Source: 3-1-20CM-4-69-9 sp963833655 (GTDB lineage: Bacteria; Actinomycetota; Thermoleophilia; Gaiellales; Gaiellaceae). From it: a DNA stretch of 64,000 nt. The first letter of the stretch is position 1. Each line of letters opens with the position of its first letter. The translations under genes and the position numbers were made by a program. Positions 39,911 through 47,564 of this stretch are shown one piece after another. The stretch covers positions 310,001 to 374,000 of the forward strand of contig CAWHYL010000005.1 in the NCBI GenBank assembly GCA_963833655.1. Direction: 5' to 3'. Below the pieces are notes generated by a model. It did not search any database. It saw only the letters and a list, made by a program, of their open reading frames with translations, and was not told where the DNA came from.

Positions 39911-41874
39911 GCCGCGCGCGACTGATCCGGATCGAGCGGCATCCACTCGGTGCGCGGCTCCACGTGCTCGGCCGCCGCGTCCACGAATGGCACCTCGGCG
40001 CAGGCGTCCTCGGGCTTCTGGCGATCCATGCCGCGTTCGGCAACCCGCAGCTCACATTCACGACGGTGGTCGCGGCGGTCGCCGGAACGTGGCTCGTCGT
40101 CAAGGACTGGCACGACCTGCTGGGGTCGCAACGCGACGCGACGGCGTGGAGGCTCGGGCTGCACCGTCGTCCGCATCCGCTGCGAACGCTTCGCCGCGCG
40201 GATCCGCTCCCGATGCTTGCCGCAGCCGGGGCGATCGTCGTCGCGGTCGTCAATCTCGTTTCCGCCCTGACGCCGAACGTCGGGTGGCGTGGCCATGCCC
40301 TCCTCGCACTCGAGCCGATGGCAGCGATGCGGCTCTCGCACGCGCTGGCGATCCCAGCGGCGTCGACACTGCTCGTGACGGGTTTGTACCTGGCCCGCCG
40401 GCGGCGGCGCGCGCTGCACCTCGCGATCGCGTTGCTCCTTGCGCTCGCCGTTCTCAACGTCCTGAAAGGCCTGGACGTCGAAGAGGCGACGGCCGACGTG
40501 GTCGCGGCGACGCTGCTCTGGCTCGGCCGGACCTCGTTCTACGTCGAGCACGAGCCGCTGTCGGCGCGCGGGGCCGTCCGCCGCATCGCTGCGCTGATGC
40601 TCGGGGCCGCTGCGATCGCAGGCATGAGCGTGTGGGTTGCGGCCGGGTCGCATGCGACGTTCGACGCGATCGCATCGACGACCGCCGACCTGATGCTCTG
40701 GCAACACGGCCCGCTCGCGTTCCACGACGAATTCGCACAGCTTCGGCTTGCCCTGGGAGTGCTCAGCGGCGCGACCCTGCTCGCCTGCGCCTCGCTGGCT
40801 TTCCGACCGCTTCGAGGCCCGCGCACCTTTCCCGACGCGATCGCGCGAGCAAGCGCTGCCCGGCTCGTGCGGGCCCACGGATCCGACACGCTCGCGTACT
40901 TCAAGCTGCGACGCGACAAGCACTATCTGTTCGCCCACGACCGGCGCGCATTCCTCGGCTACCGGATCGTCAACGGCGTCCTGCTCGTTTCCGGTGATCC
41001 CGTCGGGCCGCCCGAGGCGATCCCGGCGCTCCTGCGCGAGCTGGGCGACTTCGCCGAGCGTCGTGGCCTCGCGGTGGCCGCCCTGGGCGTGAGCGCCGGG
41101 CTCCGGCCCGTGTTCGCCCAGCTCGGCCTCAGGTCGCTGTACATCGGCGACGAAGCGGTCGTGCGCACGGCCGAGTTCTCGCTCGAGGGCCGCGCGATCC
41201 GCAAGGTGCGACAGTCCATTTCCCGCCTCGAGCGAAGCGGTTACACCGTCGACGTCAGGCCGCTCTCCGAGCTCGACGAGGCGATGCTGCAAGAGCTCGA
41301 ACGCGTCTCGACCGAATGGCGAGCGGGCGCTGCCGAGCGTGGCTTCTCGATGGCCCTCGACGAGCTGCGCAGGGACGACCACGGCGATACGACGATCGCG
41401 GTCGCGCTCGACGAAACGGGTCGGCCGCGCGGGTTCCTGCAGTTCGTGCCTGCCTTCGGACGCCGCGCCGCGTCGCTCGCGTTCATGCGGCGCGAACGCG
41501 CGACCCCGAACGGGCTGATGGAGTTCCTCGTCGCCCGGTCGATCGAAGAGCTGCGGGAGCAGGGCATCGACGAGATCTCGCTCAACTTCGCGGCGTTCGC
41601 ACGGATCATCGAAGCGCCGCGCAACGCCGCGGAGCGATTGGCGGGACGGCTGCTTTCCGTTGCCGACCGCTACTTCCAGATCGAGAGCCTCTACCGGTTC
41701 AACGCGAAGTTCTTCCCGCAGTGGGAACCGCGCTACTTTCTGTACGACGGCGTCGGCGGCTTCCCGCGCGCGGCGCTCGCAGCACTACGAGCGGAAGGAC
41801 AGCTGCCGGCCGTTCGGCTGCCACGCCGGCCGCGCCCCGCGCCGATGCCGGTCGGCTACGCCGCGGGCTCCTGA
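39907..41874 (+). CDS. DUF2156 protein (MprF/LysX-like lysyl-phosphatidylglycerol synthase domain)
   Basis: A 655-residue protein. The first half has about seven membrane helices; the C-terminal 310 residues are a DUF2156 double-GNAT domain: FLGYRIVNGVLLVSGDPVG, SISRLERSGYTVDV, GLMEFLVARSIEELREQGI and YRFNAKFFPQWEPRYFLY. MprF proteins transfer lysine or alanine from tRNA to phosphatidylglycerol and flip it, changing envelope charge. It is coupled to the ferredoxin by ATGA, an odd partner. Confidence 0.85.
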   Translation: MSRARLIRIERHPLGARLHVLGRRVHEWHLGAGVLGLLAIHAAFGNPQLTFTTVVAAVAGTWLVVKDWHDLLGSQRDATAWRLGLHRRPHPLRTLRRADPLPMLAAAGAIVVAVVNLVSALTPNVGWRGHALLALEPMAAMRLSHALAIPAASTLLVTGLYLARRRRRALHLAIALLLALAVLNVLKGLDVEEATADVVAATLLWLGRTSFYVEHEPLSARGAVRRIAALMLGAAAIAGMSVWVAAGSHATFDAIASTTADLMLWQHGPLAFHDEFAQLRLALGVLSGATLLACASLAFRPLRGPRTFPDAIARASAARLVRAHGSDTLAYFKLRRDKHYLFAHDRRAFLGYRIVNGVLLVSGDPVGPPEAIPALLRELGDFAERRGLAVAALGVSAGLRPVFAQLGLRSLYIGDEAVVRTAEFSLEGRAIRKVRQSISRLERSGYTVDVRPLSELDEAMLQELERVSTEWRAGAAERGFSMALDELRRDDHGDTTIAVALDETGRPRGFLQFVPAFGRRAASLAFMRRERATPNGLMEFLVARSIEELREQGIDEISLNFAAFARIIEAPRNAAERLAGRLLSVADRYFQIESLYRFNAKFFPQWEPRYFLYDGVGGFPRAALAALRAEGQLPAVRLPRRPRPAPMPVGYAAGS

Positions 41875-42056
41875 TCGGGCTCCTGGGCGACGCGCGCATG
41901 CAACGCGGCCCGCACGGCCGGAATGAACTCGAAGTGCGACTCCACAAGCAGCCACTCGTCGAATGCGCGGAGCTCGGCCGCCGACCAGAGCGCAAGCCGG
42001 CGCGCGACCCATTCGTCGAAGGCGCGGGCACGGTCCTCGCTCAGGGCGACTGACAC
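41856..42056 (-). CDS. Small helical hypothetical protein
   Basis: A 66-residue protein (SEDRARAFDEWVARRLALW, then AELRAFDEWLLVESHFEF) predicted to be all helix, with a repeated AFDEW element. It lies 81 bases downstream of the thioredoxin-like gene on the same strand and overlaps the DUF2156 3' end by 19 bases. GTG start with only a weak ribosome-binding site. Family not recognised. Confidence 0.45.
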   Translation of the reverse strand: MSVALSEDRARAFDEWVARRLALWSAAELRAFDEWLLVESHFEFIPAVRAALHARVAQEPDQEPAA

Positions 42057-42137
42057 GTCCCGAGTGTCTCGCGCGCACGTCGGCAATACAGTGGTCTCGA
42101 CCGGTGAACGAGGGTACGGCTACCCGTACCTTCGCGC

Positions 42138-43067
42138 CTACCCGAACGTGAAGCAGTACGCCTCGGCGCCCGGCTCGAGGAACTCGATCTCGACGGTCCG
42201 ATCGGAGATCCCGCCGGGCTCGCGGACCAGCTGATGCAGCCGCTGCTGCGTCAGCGTGCCCCGGCCGTGCTCGTCCACGTCGAAGCCGTGCGCGTCGCCC
42301 GGCGGCTCGCCATCGACGAAGACGCCGAACGGCACCGAAGCTCCGCGCTCGGGCGGCCCCATCACGAGATTGACGTCGCGCGCATGAAAGCGGAACGCGA
42401 GGCGTCCCTCCCCGGCTTTCAGGATGCTCGCGCGGCGCTCCAGCGCCCAGTCGCCGGAGAGGGTCCACTGATTCAGGCGCAACGCGTCCGTCGGCACGCC
42501 GCGCACGAAGTTGCGCGCCTGCTCCGAGCCGAGGTAGGTCTCCGGCGACTCCAGGTTCTCCCAGTCCGCCTGCACCTCGAACCCCTCGGGCGCCACCGAG
42601 ACCAGCCGGTTGCCGAAATCGCGCCCCGACTCGCCCAGCAACTCCTGGATCACGTGCTCGCACTCGTCGTACGCGCCCTCGCCGAAGTGGTGGTAACGAA
42701 TCTCTCCCTCGGCGTCGGCGATGTACACCGCCGGCCAGTAGTGGTTCGCAAACGCGTTCCACACCGCGAAGTCGGGATCGAGCGCGACGGGATAGCGGAC
42801 GTTCATCTCCTCGACCGCCGCGCGCACGTTGTCGACGTCGTGCTCGAACGGGAACTCGGGCGTGTGGACGCCGACGACGACCAGCCCGTGCACCGCGTAC
42901 CGCTCCCACCACGCGCGAACGTAGCCGAGCGTGCGCAGCCAGTTGATGCAGGTGTACGTCCAGAAGTCGACGAGGACGACCTTGCCGCGTAGGTCGCCGG
43001 GCGTGAGCGGTGGCGAGTTGAGCCAACCCGCGGCACCGTCGAATCCCGGGAGCCGCCCCTCGCTCAC
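42138..43067 (-). CDS. Thioredoxin-like (TlpA/DipZ-type) protein lacking the second active-site Cys
   Basis: A 309-residue cytoplasmic protein. Residues 1-150 are a thioredoxin fold: GKVVLVDFWTYTCINWLRTL, VVVGVHTPEFPFEHD, and the cis-Pro region HYWPAVYIADAEGEI. The active site is CINW rather than CxxC, so disulfide exchange by the usual route is not possible. The second half is the beta-rich DipZ C-terminal-type domain (ARDVNLVMGPPERG, PFGVFVDGEPPGDAHG). It may act as a peroxidase-like mono-Cys enzyme or binding protein. Confidence 0.8.
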   Translation of the reverse strand: MSEGRLPGFDGAAGWLNSPPLTPGDLRGKVVLVDFWTYTCINWLRTLGYVRAWWERYAVHGLVVVGVHTPEFPFEHDVDNVRAAVEEMNVRYPVALDPDFAVWNAFANHYWPAVYIADAEGEIRYHHFGEGAYDECEHVIQELLGESGRDFGNRLVSVAPEGFEVQADWENLESPETYLGSEQARNFVRGVPTDALRLNQWTLSGDWALERRASILKAGEGRLAFRFHARDVNLVMGPPERGASVPFGVFVDGEPPGDAHGFDVDEHGRGTLTQQRLHQLVREPGGISDRTVEIEFLEPGAEAYCFTFG

Positions 43068-43250
43068 GTCCGGGCCTGCGTTGCGGTCACATCCGCCACG
43101 ATCCGCTCAAGGTTTCCGCGCCGGCGGCCTTCTCCGCCTCATCCGATGCGGGGGAAACGAGACGCGGGTGGCGATCCGCGAGCCGGATGCGGAGATGGCG
43201 TTCACTGATCCGGCCGGACATTCGAACCCAACGGCGTTAGCGTCGGAGCC

Positions 43251-44177
43251 GTGCGGCCGGTCGCGCGCATTGTCTTCGTCGGCGTTGCCTGCGCGGTGCT
43301 CGCAGACGCATCCGGCGCCGCGCCGACCGCACCGCAGCTACTCGCGCGCGTGAACACCCGCGGTGCGAAGCCGTGCGGAAGCGCGGCCTACGGCAAGTAC
43401 CTGTACGTCGCGAACTACGGCGCCGGGACGCTTGCGCGGATCGATCCCGGCAGCGACAAGGTGACGAAGACGATCGCGGTCGGATCCGGCCCGTGCGGCG
43501 TAGCGGCCGGCGGCGGCGCGCTGTGGGTCGAGGACTACCACGGCAACGACGTCGCGCGGGTGAGCCCGAGGCGCTTCAGAGCCACGGCGCGCGTCAAGGT
43601 GCGCGGGGCTCCGTGGGACGTCGCGTACGGATTCGGCAGCGTTTGGACCTCGAACTACCGCGACGAGAGCGTCAGCCGCATCAATCCGAAGACGCGCCGC
43701 ATCGTCAAGACGATCCACACGGGCGGCTTCCCTGCATGCATCCGAATCGGCGCCGGATCGGTCTGGGTCGGCTCGCAAGGAGCGGACGAGATCTACCGCA
43801 TCGATCCGCAGACGAACGCCGTCACGCCGATCACCGTCGGTAAGGGAGGCTCCGTCTGCGTCGACCCGCACGACGACGGAGTCTGGGTGTCGAACGAAGT
43901 CGACGGGAGCGTCAGCAAGCTCGACCCGAGGACGAACCGCGTCGTCGGCAGCGTCAAGGCCGGCAGCGCGCCCGCCGACGGCGCCCGCGGCCCCGACCGG
44001 CTCGAATGGATCCCGAATCAGGACGGCACGGTGACGCTCATCGACCCCTCGGAGAACACCGTCGTCGACACCGTGCGCCCAGGCGGTCTGACGTTCGTCG
44101 TCCGAAGCGCCTTCGGCTCGCTCTGGGTCGACGACTTCAACGGCAACACGCTCTCGCGCTACCGGCCCGCGCAGTAA
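43251..44177 (+). CDS. Secreted beta-propeller (YVTN/virginiamycin B lyase-like) protein
   Basis: A 308-residue protein with an N-terminal signal sequence (RPVARIVFVGVACAVLADASG) and six or so repeats of about 40 residues with GSVWVxx, ARIDPxS and SRINPKTRR patterns, as in YVTN and Vgb propellers. Such propellers bind ligands or proteins outside the cell; no catalytic residues of the lyase can be confirmed. It stands alone between a thioredoxin-like gene and a convergent exporter gene. Confidence 0.8.
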   Translation: MRPVARIVFVGVACAVLADASGAAPTAPQLLARVNTRGAKPCGSAAYGKYLYVANYGAGTLARIDPGSDKVTKTIAVGSGPCGVAAGGGALWVEDYHGNDVARVSPRRFRATARVKVRGAPWDVAYGFGSVWTSNYRDESVSRINPKTRRIVKTIHTGGFPACIRIGAGSVWVGSQGADEIYRIDPQTNAVTPITVGKGGSVCVDPHDDGVWVSNEVDGSVSKLDPRTNRVVGSVKAGSAPADGARGPDRLEWIPNQDGTVTLIDPSENTVVDTVRPGGLTFVVRSAFGSLWVDDFNGNTLSRYRPAQ

Positions 44178-44202
44178 CGCCTACGCCGCGCGCCGCACAG
44201 CG

Positions 44203-45798
44203 TTAGCCGCCGAGCACGCCCTCGGCGGCCGACGACGGCTCCGGGTCGGGCAGCCGCGTCATGCGGAACCCGTTCCACAGCCCGAGGACGGCGGCGAGCA
44301 ACGGGATCAGCAGCGCGATCTGAAGCGACTTTGGACGGGCAACCGTGTTGATGTGCAGGATCTCCGCCTTCACGTCGGCCGGCTGTCCCGCGAGCAGGCC
44401 CTCGAGGTGCGTGTTGCTCATCACCTCGGCATTCTTCTCGAGCTGGTTGCCGACGTGGTCCTTCTCCGCCGGCGAGAGCACCTTGCTCTGATCGGAGTAA
44501 TGCGTGAAGAGCAGCGAGAGCGACGAGAGCATGATCGCGCCGGTGAAGGCAAGCCCGAACGACAGGCCGAAGCTGCCGCCCGCAGAGTTGACGCCGGCGG
44601 CCTCGCTGACACGCTCCTCCTCGATCGGTGACAGCGTGTAGTTGTTGAGCTGCGAGACGAGCAGGCCGAGTCCGCAGCCGGCGAGGATCAACGGCGCGAC
44701 GAGCGCCCACCCCGAATGCACCCGCGGCACGATCGGGACCAGCGCGGCGACGCCGAACACCAGCAAGGCAAAGCCGGCGAGGATGATCTTGCTCGGGCTG
44801 CGGTGGCCGAGCTTCCGCCCAGCGAGGAGGGCGACCGCGAACATGCTCAGCGAGAGCGGCGCGAGCGAAAGGCCCGCCTCGAGCGCGTTGTACTCCAGCA
44901 CCATCTGCAGGTAGATCGGCAGCGCGATCATCAGCCCGCCGAGAGCGATCTGCTGCATGGTCTGGGACGTGATGCCGAGCCGGAAGTACTTCGACGCGAA
45001 CAAGGCGACGTCGATGAGAGCAGCCTTACCCTCCCGCTTTCGCCGCCGCAGCCACCATGCGAGCGATCCGAGCGCGACGATGCCGACCGCGATCAGCAGG
45101 CCGACGAGCTCGCCGCCCTCCTGCCAGACGAGGATCCCGAGCACGACCCCGCCCATCCCGAGCGCGGAGAGCACCGCTCCGACGACGTCGACGTGGCGGT
45201 CGCCCGTGTACGGGACATCGCGCACGCGGCCGATGCCGGAGAGCACGATCGCAATCACGACGACCTCGCCGGCGAACGCGACCCGCCACGACAGGTATGT
45301 CGTGATGAAGCCGCCGACGAGCGGGCCAACTGCGGCAGCGATCGCAGCCGCTGCGCCGACGAGCGCGTACGCACGCCGCTGCGCAGGGCCCTGGAAGTTG
45401 CCGTGGATCAGCGACTGCATCGCCGGCAGCAGCATCGACGCGCCGAGGCCGCCGATGATCGCCCAGAAGATGATGATCGGGACGAGGCTCTGTGCGAGCG
45501 TCATCGAAAAGGCGCCGGCGGCATACGCCAGCAGCCCGAGGACGTAGGCGCGCTTCCGTCCGATCAGATCGCCGACCTTGCTGCCGATGAGGATGAAGGC
45601 CGCCGACACCAGCGCCTCGAGCGCGATCGCCGACTGCACGCCGCTCGCCGTCGTGTCGAGGTCGTGGACGACGGCGGAGATCGAGACGTTCATGAACGAC
45701 GTGTCGACGACAAGCACGAACATCGCCATCGCCAGCAGGAGCGCGAGCAGGTTGTCGCCCTTCTCCTCCGCCACGGGGGTTATCGCCTCGACGCTCAT
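44203..45798 (-). CDS. MFS drug:proton antiporter, DHA2 (14-TM) family
   Basis: A 531-residue transporter with about 14 membrane helices. FVLVVDTSFMNVSISAV is the DHA2 motif D1 region, GSKVGDLIGRKRAYVLG motif A, and PLVGGFITTYLSWRVAF motif C, marking an export-type antiporter. The large loop between the last helices (about 425-490) is hydrophilic and charged. ATG 45798 follows the stop of the upstream membrane gene by one base. Substrate unknown. Confidence 0.9.
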   Translation of the reverse strand: MSVEAITPVAEEKGDNLLALLLAMAMFVLVVDTSFMNVSISAVVHDLDTTASGVQSAIALEALVSAAFILIGSKVGDLIGRKRAYVLGLLAYAAGAFSMTLAQSLVPIIIFWAIIGGLGASMLLPAMQSLIHGNFQGPAQRRAYALVGAAAAIAAAVGPLVGGFITTYLSWRVAFAGEVVVIAIVLSGIGRVRDVPYTGDRHVDVVGAVLSALGMGGVVLGILVWQEGGELVGLLIAVGIVALGSLAWWLRRRKREGKAALIDVALFASKYFRLGITSQTMQQIALGGLMIALPIYLQMVLEYNALEAGLSLAPLSLSMFAVALLAGRKLGHRSPSKIILAGFALLVFGVAALVPIVPRVHSGWALVAPLILAGCGLGLLVSQLNNYTLSPIEEERVSEAAGVNSAGGSFGLSFGLAFTGAIMLSSLSLLFTHYSDQSKVLSPAEKDHVGNQLEKNAEVMSNTHLEGLLAGQPADVKAEILHINTVARPKSLQIALLIPLLAAVLGLWNGFRMTRLPDPEPSSAAEGVLGG

Positions 45799-45799
45799 C

Positions 45800-46312
45800 T
45801 CAGTGGGCAATCGCGACCTTCAGGACGACGACAAAGAGGCCGATCGCGAGGTTCGCTCCCACGACGGAGAGCGTTGCGGTCCGTCCGAGCGTCTCGATGT
45901 GCGCGTAGCGGAGACCTTCTGCCGCCAGCGTCGCGAGGCCGAGGCCGAGCGCCACCCACACGGCCGCCGACTCCCGGAGGATGCCGAGGGCGCCGAGCAA
46001 CAAGGCTGCGGACGGGACGGCCGCGGCGAGCAGAATGCCGAGCTCCCGGCGTGCGATGTCGCTCAGCTCCAAAGCCGAGAGCCGCTGGCGACGGCTGATG
46101 CTCTCGGCCAACCCGTGCGAGTACAGGTGTGCCACCCAGAGCACGAAGGCCGTCGTCCAGACCAGCACCGCAAGTCGCCATGGATCCTTCTCGGTTGCGT
46201 ACGCGGCCGTCAACGTGGCCATCACGACGACGGTTCCATAGACCGTGCTCGCGATGCCGCCGCCGGTCCCGACGAGCGACGCAAGGGCGGACTTCTCACC
46301 GTGCGCGCTCAC
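45800..46312 (-). CDS. Integral membrane protein, unknown family
   Basis: A 170-residue protein with about five hydrophobic segments (STVYGTVVVMATLTAAYA; LAVLVWTTAFVLWVAHLY; LGILLAAAVPSAALLLGAL; AVWVALGLGLATLAAEGL; VVGANLAIGLFVVVLKVAI). HLYSHGL and RYAHIETLGR have conserved-looking His residues. It overlaps the lipoprotein gene upstream (GTGA) and abuts the exporter downstream, so the three form an operon. Function not recognised. Confidence 0.65.
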   Translation of the reverse strand: MSAHGEKSALASLVGTGGGIASTVYGTVVVMATLTAAYATEKDPWRLAVLVWTTAFVLWVAHLYSHGLAESISRRQRLSALELSDIARRELGILLAAAVPSAALLLGALGILRESAAVWVALGLGLATLAAEGLRYAHIETLGRTATLSVVGANLAIGLFVVVLKVAIAH

Positions 46313-47103
46313 GGCGATCTCAGCACCTCCTGGAGCTGGGCGACCTGACGGCGGATGAGGGCATCGGAATACGCGAGCTGGTCGGCAGTCGGCGGCGGCG
46401 TGGCGAGGCGCAGCGTCCGGTCGGCCTCGAGCGCTTCGGCGAGCTCGTCGAGCGCCGCGCGAACGGGCGCGACGGCTCCCGTCGCCTCGTCGTCGGGGGC
46501 ATGACGCTCCAGATCTCTCGCCTCTGCCGCCAGCGCTTCGACCTGCCCGGCGACCACCGACCCCTGGGCGACCACGTCGTCCAGCGTCATCAACGTGCGC
46601 CGGCGCAGGTCGGCGAGGTGCGCGGACTGCGACTCACGGCGCGAGCGATGTCGCCCCCACAACAAGATGCCGAGGATCGCCAGCCCCGTCAGCGCCAGGA
46701 CGAGCGCGATCCAGCCCCACGGCGTCTCGCTCGACGACGCGGGCTCGCTCGCAGGTGTCGTCGGTGCCGCAACGGGCGCGGGTGTCGTTGTCGTCGTAGG
46801 CACCGCGGACGTCGTCGACGGGACGAGCGTGACTGTCAGCGGCGGTCTCGTCGTCGTGGGACGAGGGGTGGTCGTCGTGACCTGCACGGTGGTCGTCGCC
46901 ACGGTCGGCACCGTTGCGGTGGCGACTGTCGGCGCCGCCTCGGTGGTCGCCGGAGCGGTCGGCCGCGCAACTGTGGGCTGAGACCGCGTCGCAGTCACGC
47001 CGGTCCGCGTGCTCAGCGCACTACCGGCGCCGCCGCCACCGCCGCATGCGCCCAGCAGAAAGCCGGCGACACCGGCCAGCACGAGAGCCCCCGCGACCCG
47101 CAC
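46309..47103 (-). CDS. Lipoprotein-like Thr-rich protein with C-terminal coiled coil
   Basis: A 264-residue protein. MRVAGALVLAGVAGFLLGAC resembles a lipobox (LGAC at 17-20). A long Thr/Pro/Ala/Val linker (about 30-130) follows, then a membrane helix (GWIALVLALTGLAILGILLW, about 131-150) and a cytoplasmic charged helical domain (LMTLDDVVAQGSVVAGQVEA). Lipid anchor, spacer and helix would make a hairpin across the outer face. No family is recognised; a sensor or scaffold role is conceivable. Confidence 0.65.
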   Translation of the reverse strand: MRVAGALVLAGVAGFLLGACGGGGGAGSALSTRTGVTATRSQPTVARPTAPATTEAAPTVATATVPTVATTTVQVTTTTPRPTTTRPPLTVTLVPSTTSAVPTTTTTPAPVAAPTTPASEPASSSETPWGWIALVLALTGLAILGILLWGRHRSRRESQSAHLADLRRRTLMTLDDVVAQGSVVAGQVEALAAEARDLERHAPDDEATGAVAPVRAALDELAEALEADRTLRLATPPPTADQLAYSDALIRRQVAQLQEVLRSP

Positions 47104-47113
47104 GACGAACGCG

Positions 47114-47497
47114 TTACGCAGCAGCCGGCGCCCGCCGCCGTCCCCACGCCGCGCCGAGCAGCGCGTCCAGCGCGACCGAGACGACCGAGAGGATGATGGC
47201 GCCCCAGATCGCAGTCCAGAAGAAATGGTCGATCGAGAACTTGTCGGTGATCCAGTTGAGCAGCTCGAGCAGCAACGCGTTGATGACCACTGCGAAGAGC
47301 CCCAGCGTCACCACCATCAACGGGAGCGTCAGGAGCCGCAGGAGCGTCCCGATCACGGCGTTGAGGAGCCCGAAGAGCAGCGCCAGCCACAGGTAGGTCC
47401 CGAAGCCGCCGGAGACGTCCATCCCGTTGAGGAGCCACGCCGTGATCGCGAACGCGAGGGCGAGCGCGAGCCAGCGGAGCAGCAGCGCCACGAGCAT
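47114..47497 (-). CDS. Four-TM holin-like membrane protein (PF04020-like)
   Basis: A 127-residue protein with four helices: LLLRWLALALAFAITAWLL, FGTYLWLALLFGLLNAVIG, LLTLPLMVVTLGLFAVVINA, and FWTAIWGAIILSVVSVALDA. The TLPLxxxTLGLFxxVINALLL stretch is diagnostic of the 4-TM 'phage holin' family found as housekeeping membrane proteins in many bacteria; no phage genes are nearby. ATG 47497 chosen; the GTG at 47536 in frame is possible. Confidence 0.85.
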   Translation of the reverse strand: MLVALLLRWLALALAFAITAWLLNGMDVSGGFGTYLWLALLFGLLNAVIGTLLRLLTLPLMVVTLGLFAVVINALLLELLNWITDKFSIDHFFWTAIWGAIILSVVSVALDALLGAAWGRRRAPAAA

Positions 47498-47531
47498 GCG
47501 GCGAGGCTCCCGCGCGGGCGGGTCTCGTCGC

Positions 47532-47550
47532 GTCACCCGCCGCGGGTGAC
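47532..47550. promoter_or_regulatory. 19-bp perfect palindrome
   Basis: GTCACCCGC-C-GCGGGTGAC lies between the P-type ATPase stop (47565) and the holin-like gene, both minus strand. It may end the arginine-deiminase/ATPase transcript or act as an operator. The half-site TCACCC/GGGTGA recurs in the arginine-deiminase control region (55279-55304). Confidence 0.5.
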
Positions 47551-47564
47551 TGAGGGCCTCACCG

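Noticed and set aside
47114..47497. Prophage from the 'holin' match
   Set aside because: The 4-TM holin-like family is widespread as a plain membrane protein and no other phage genes are near.
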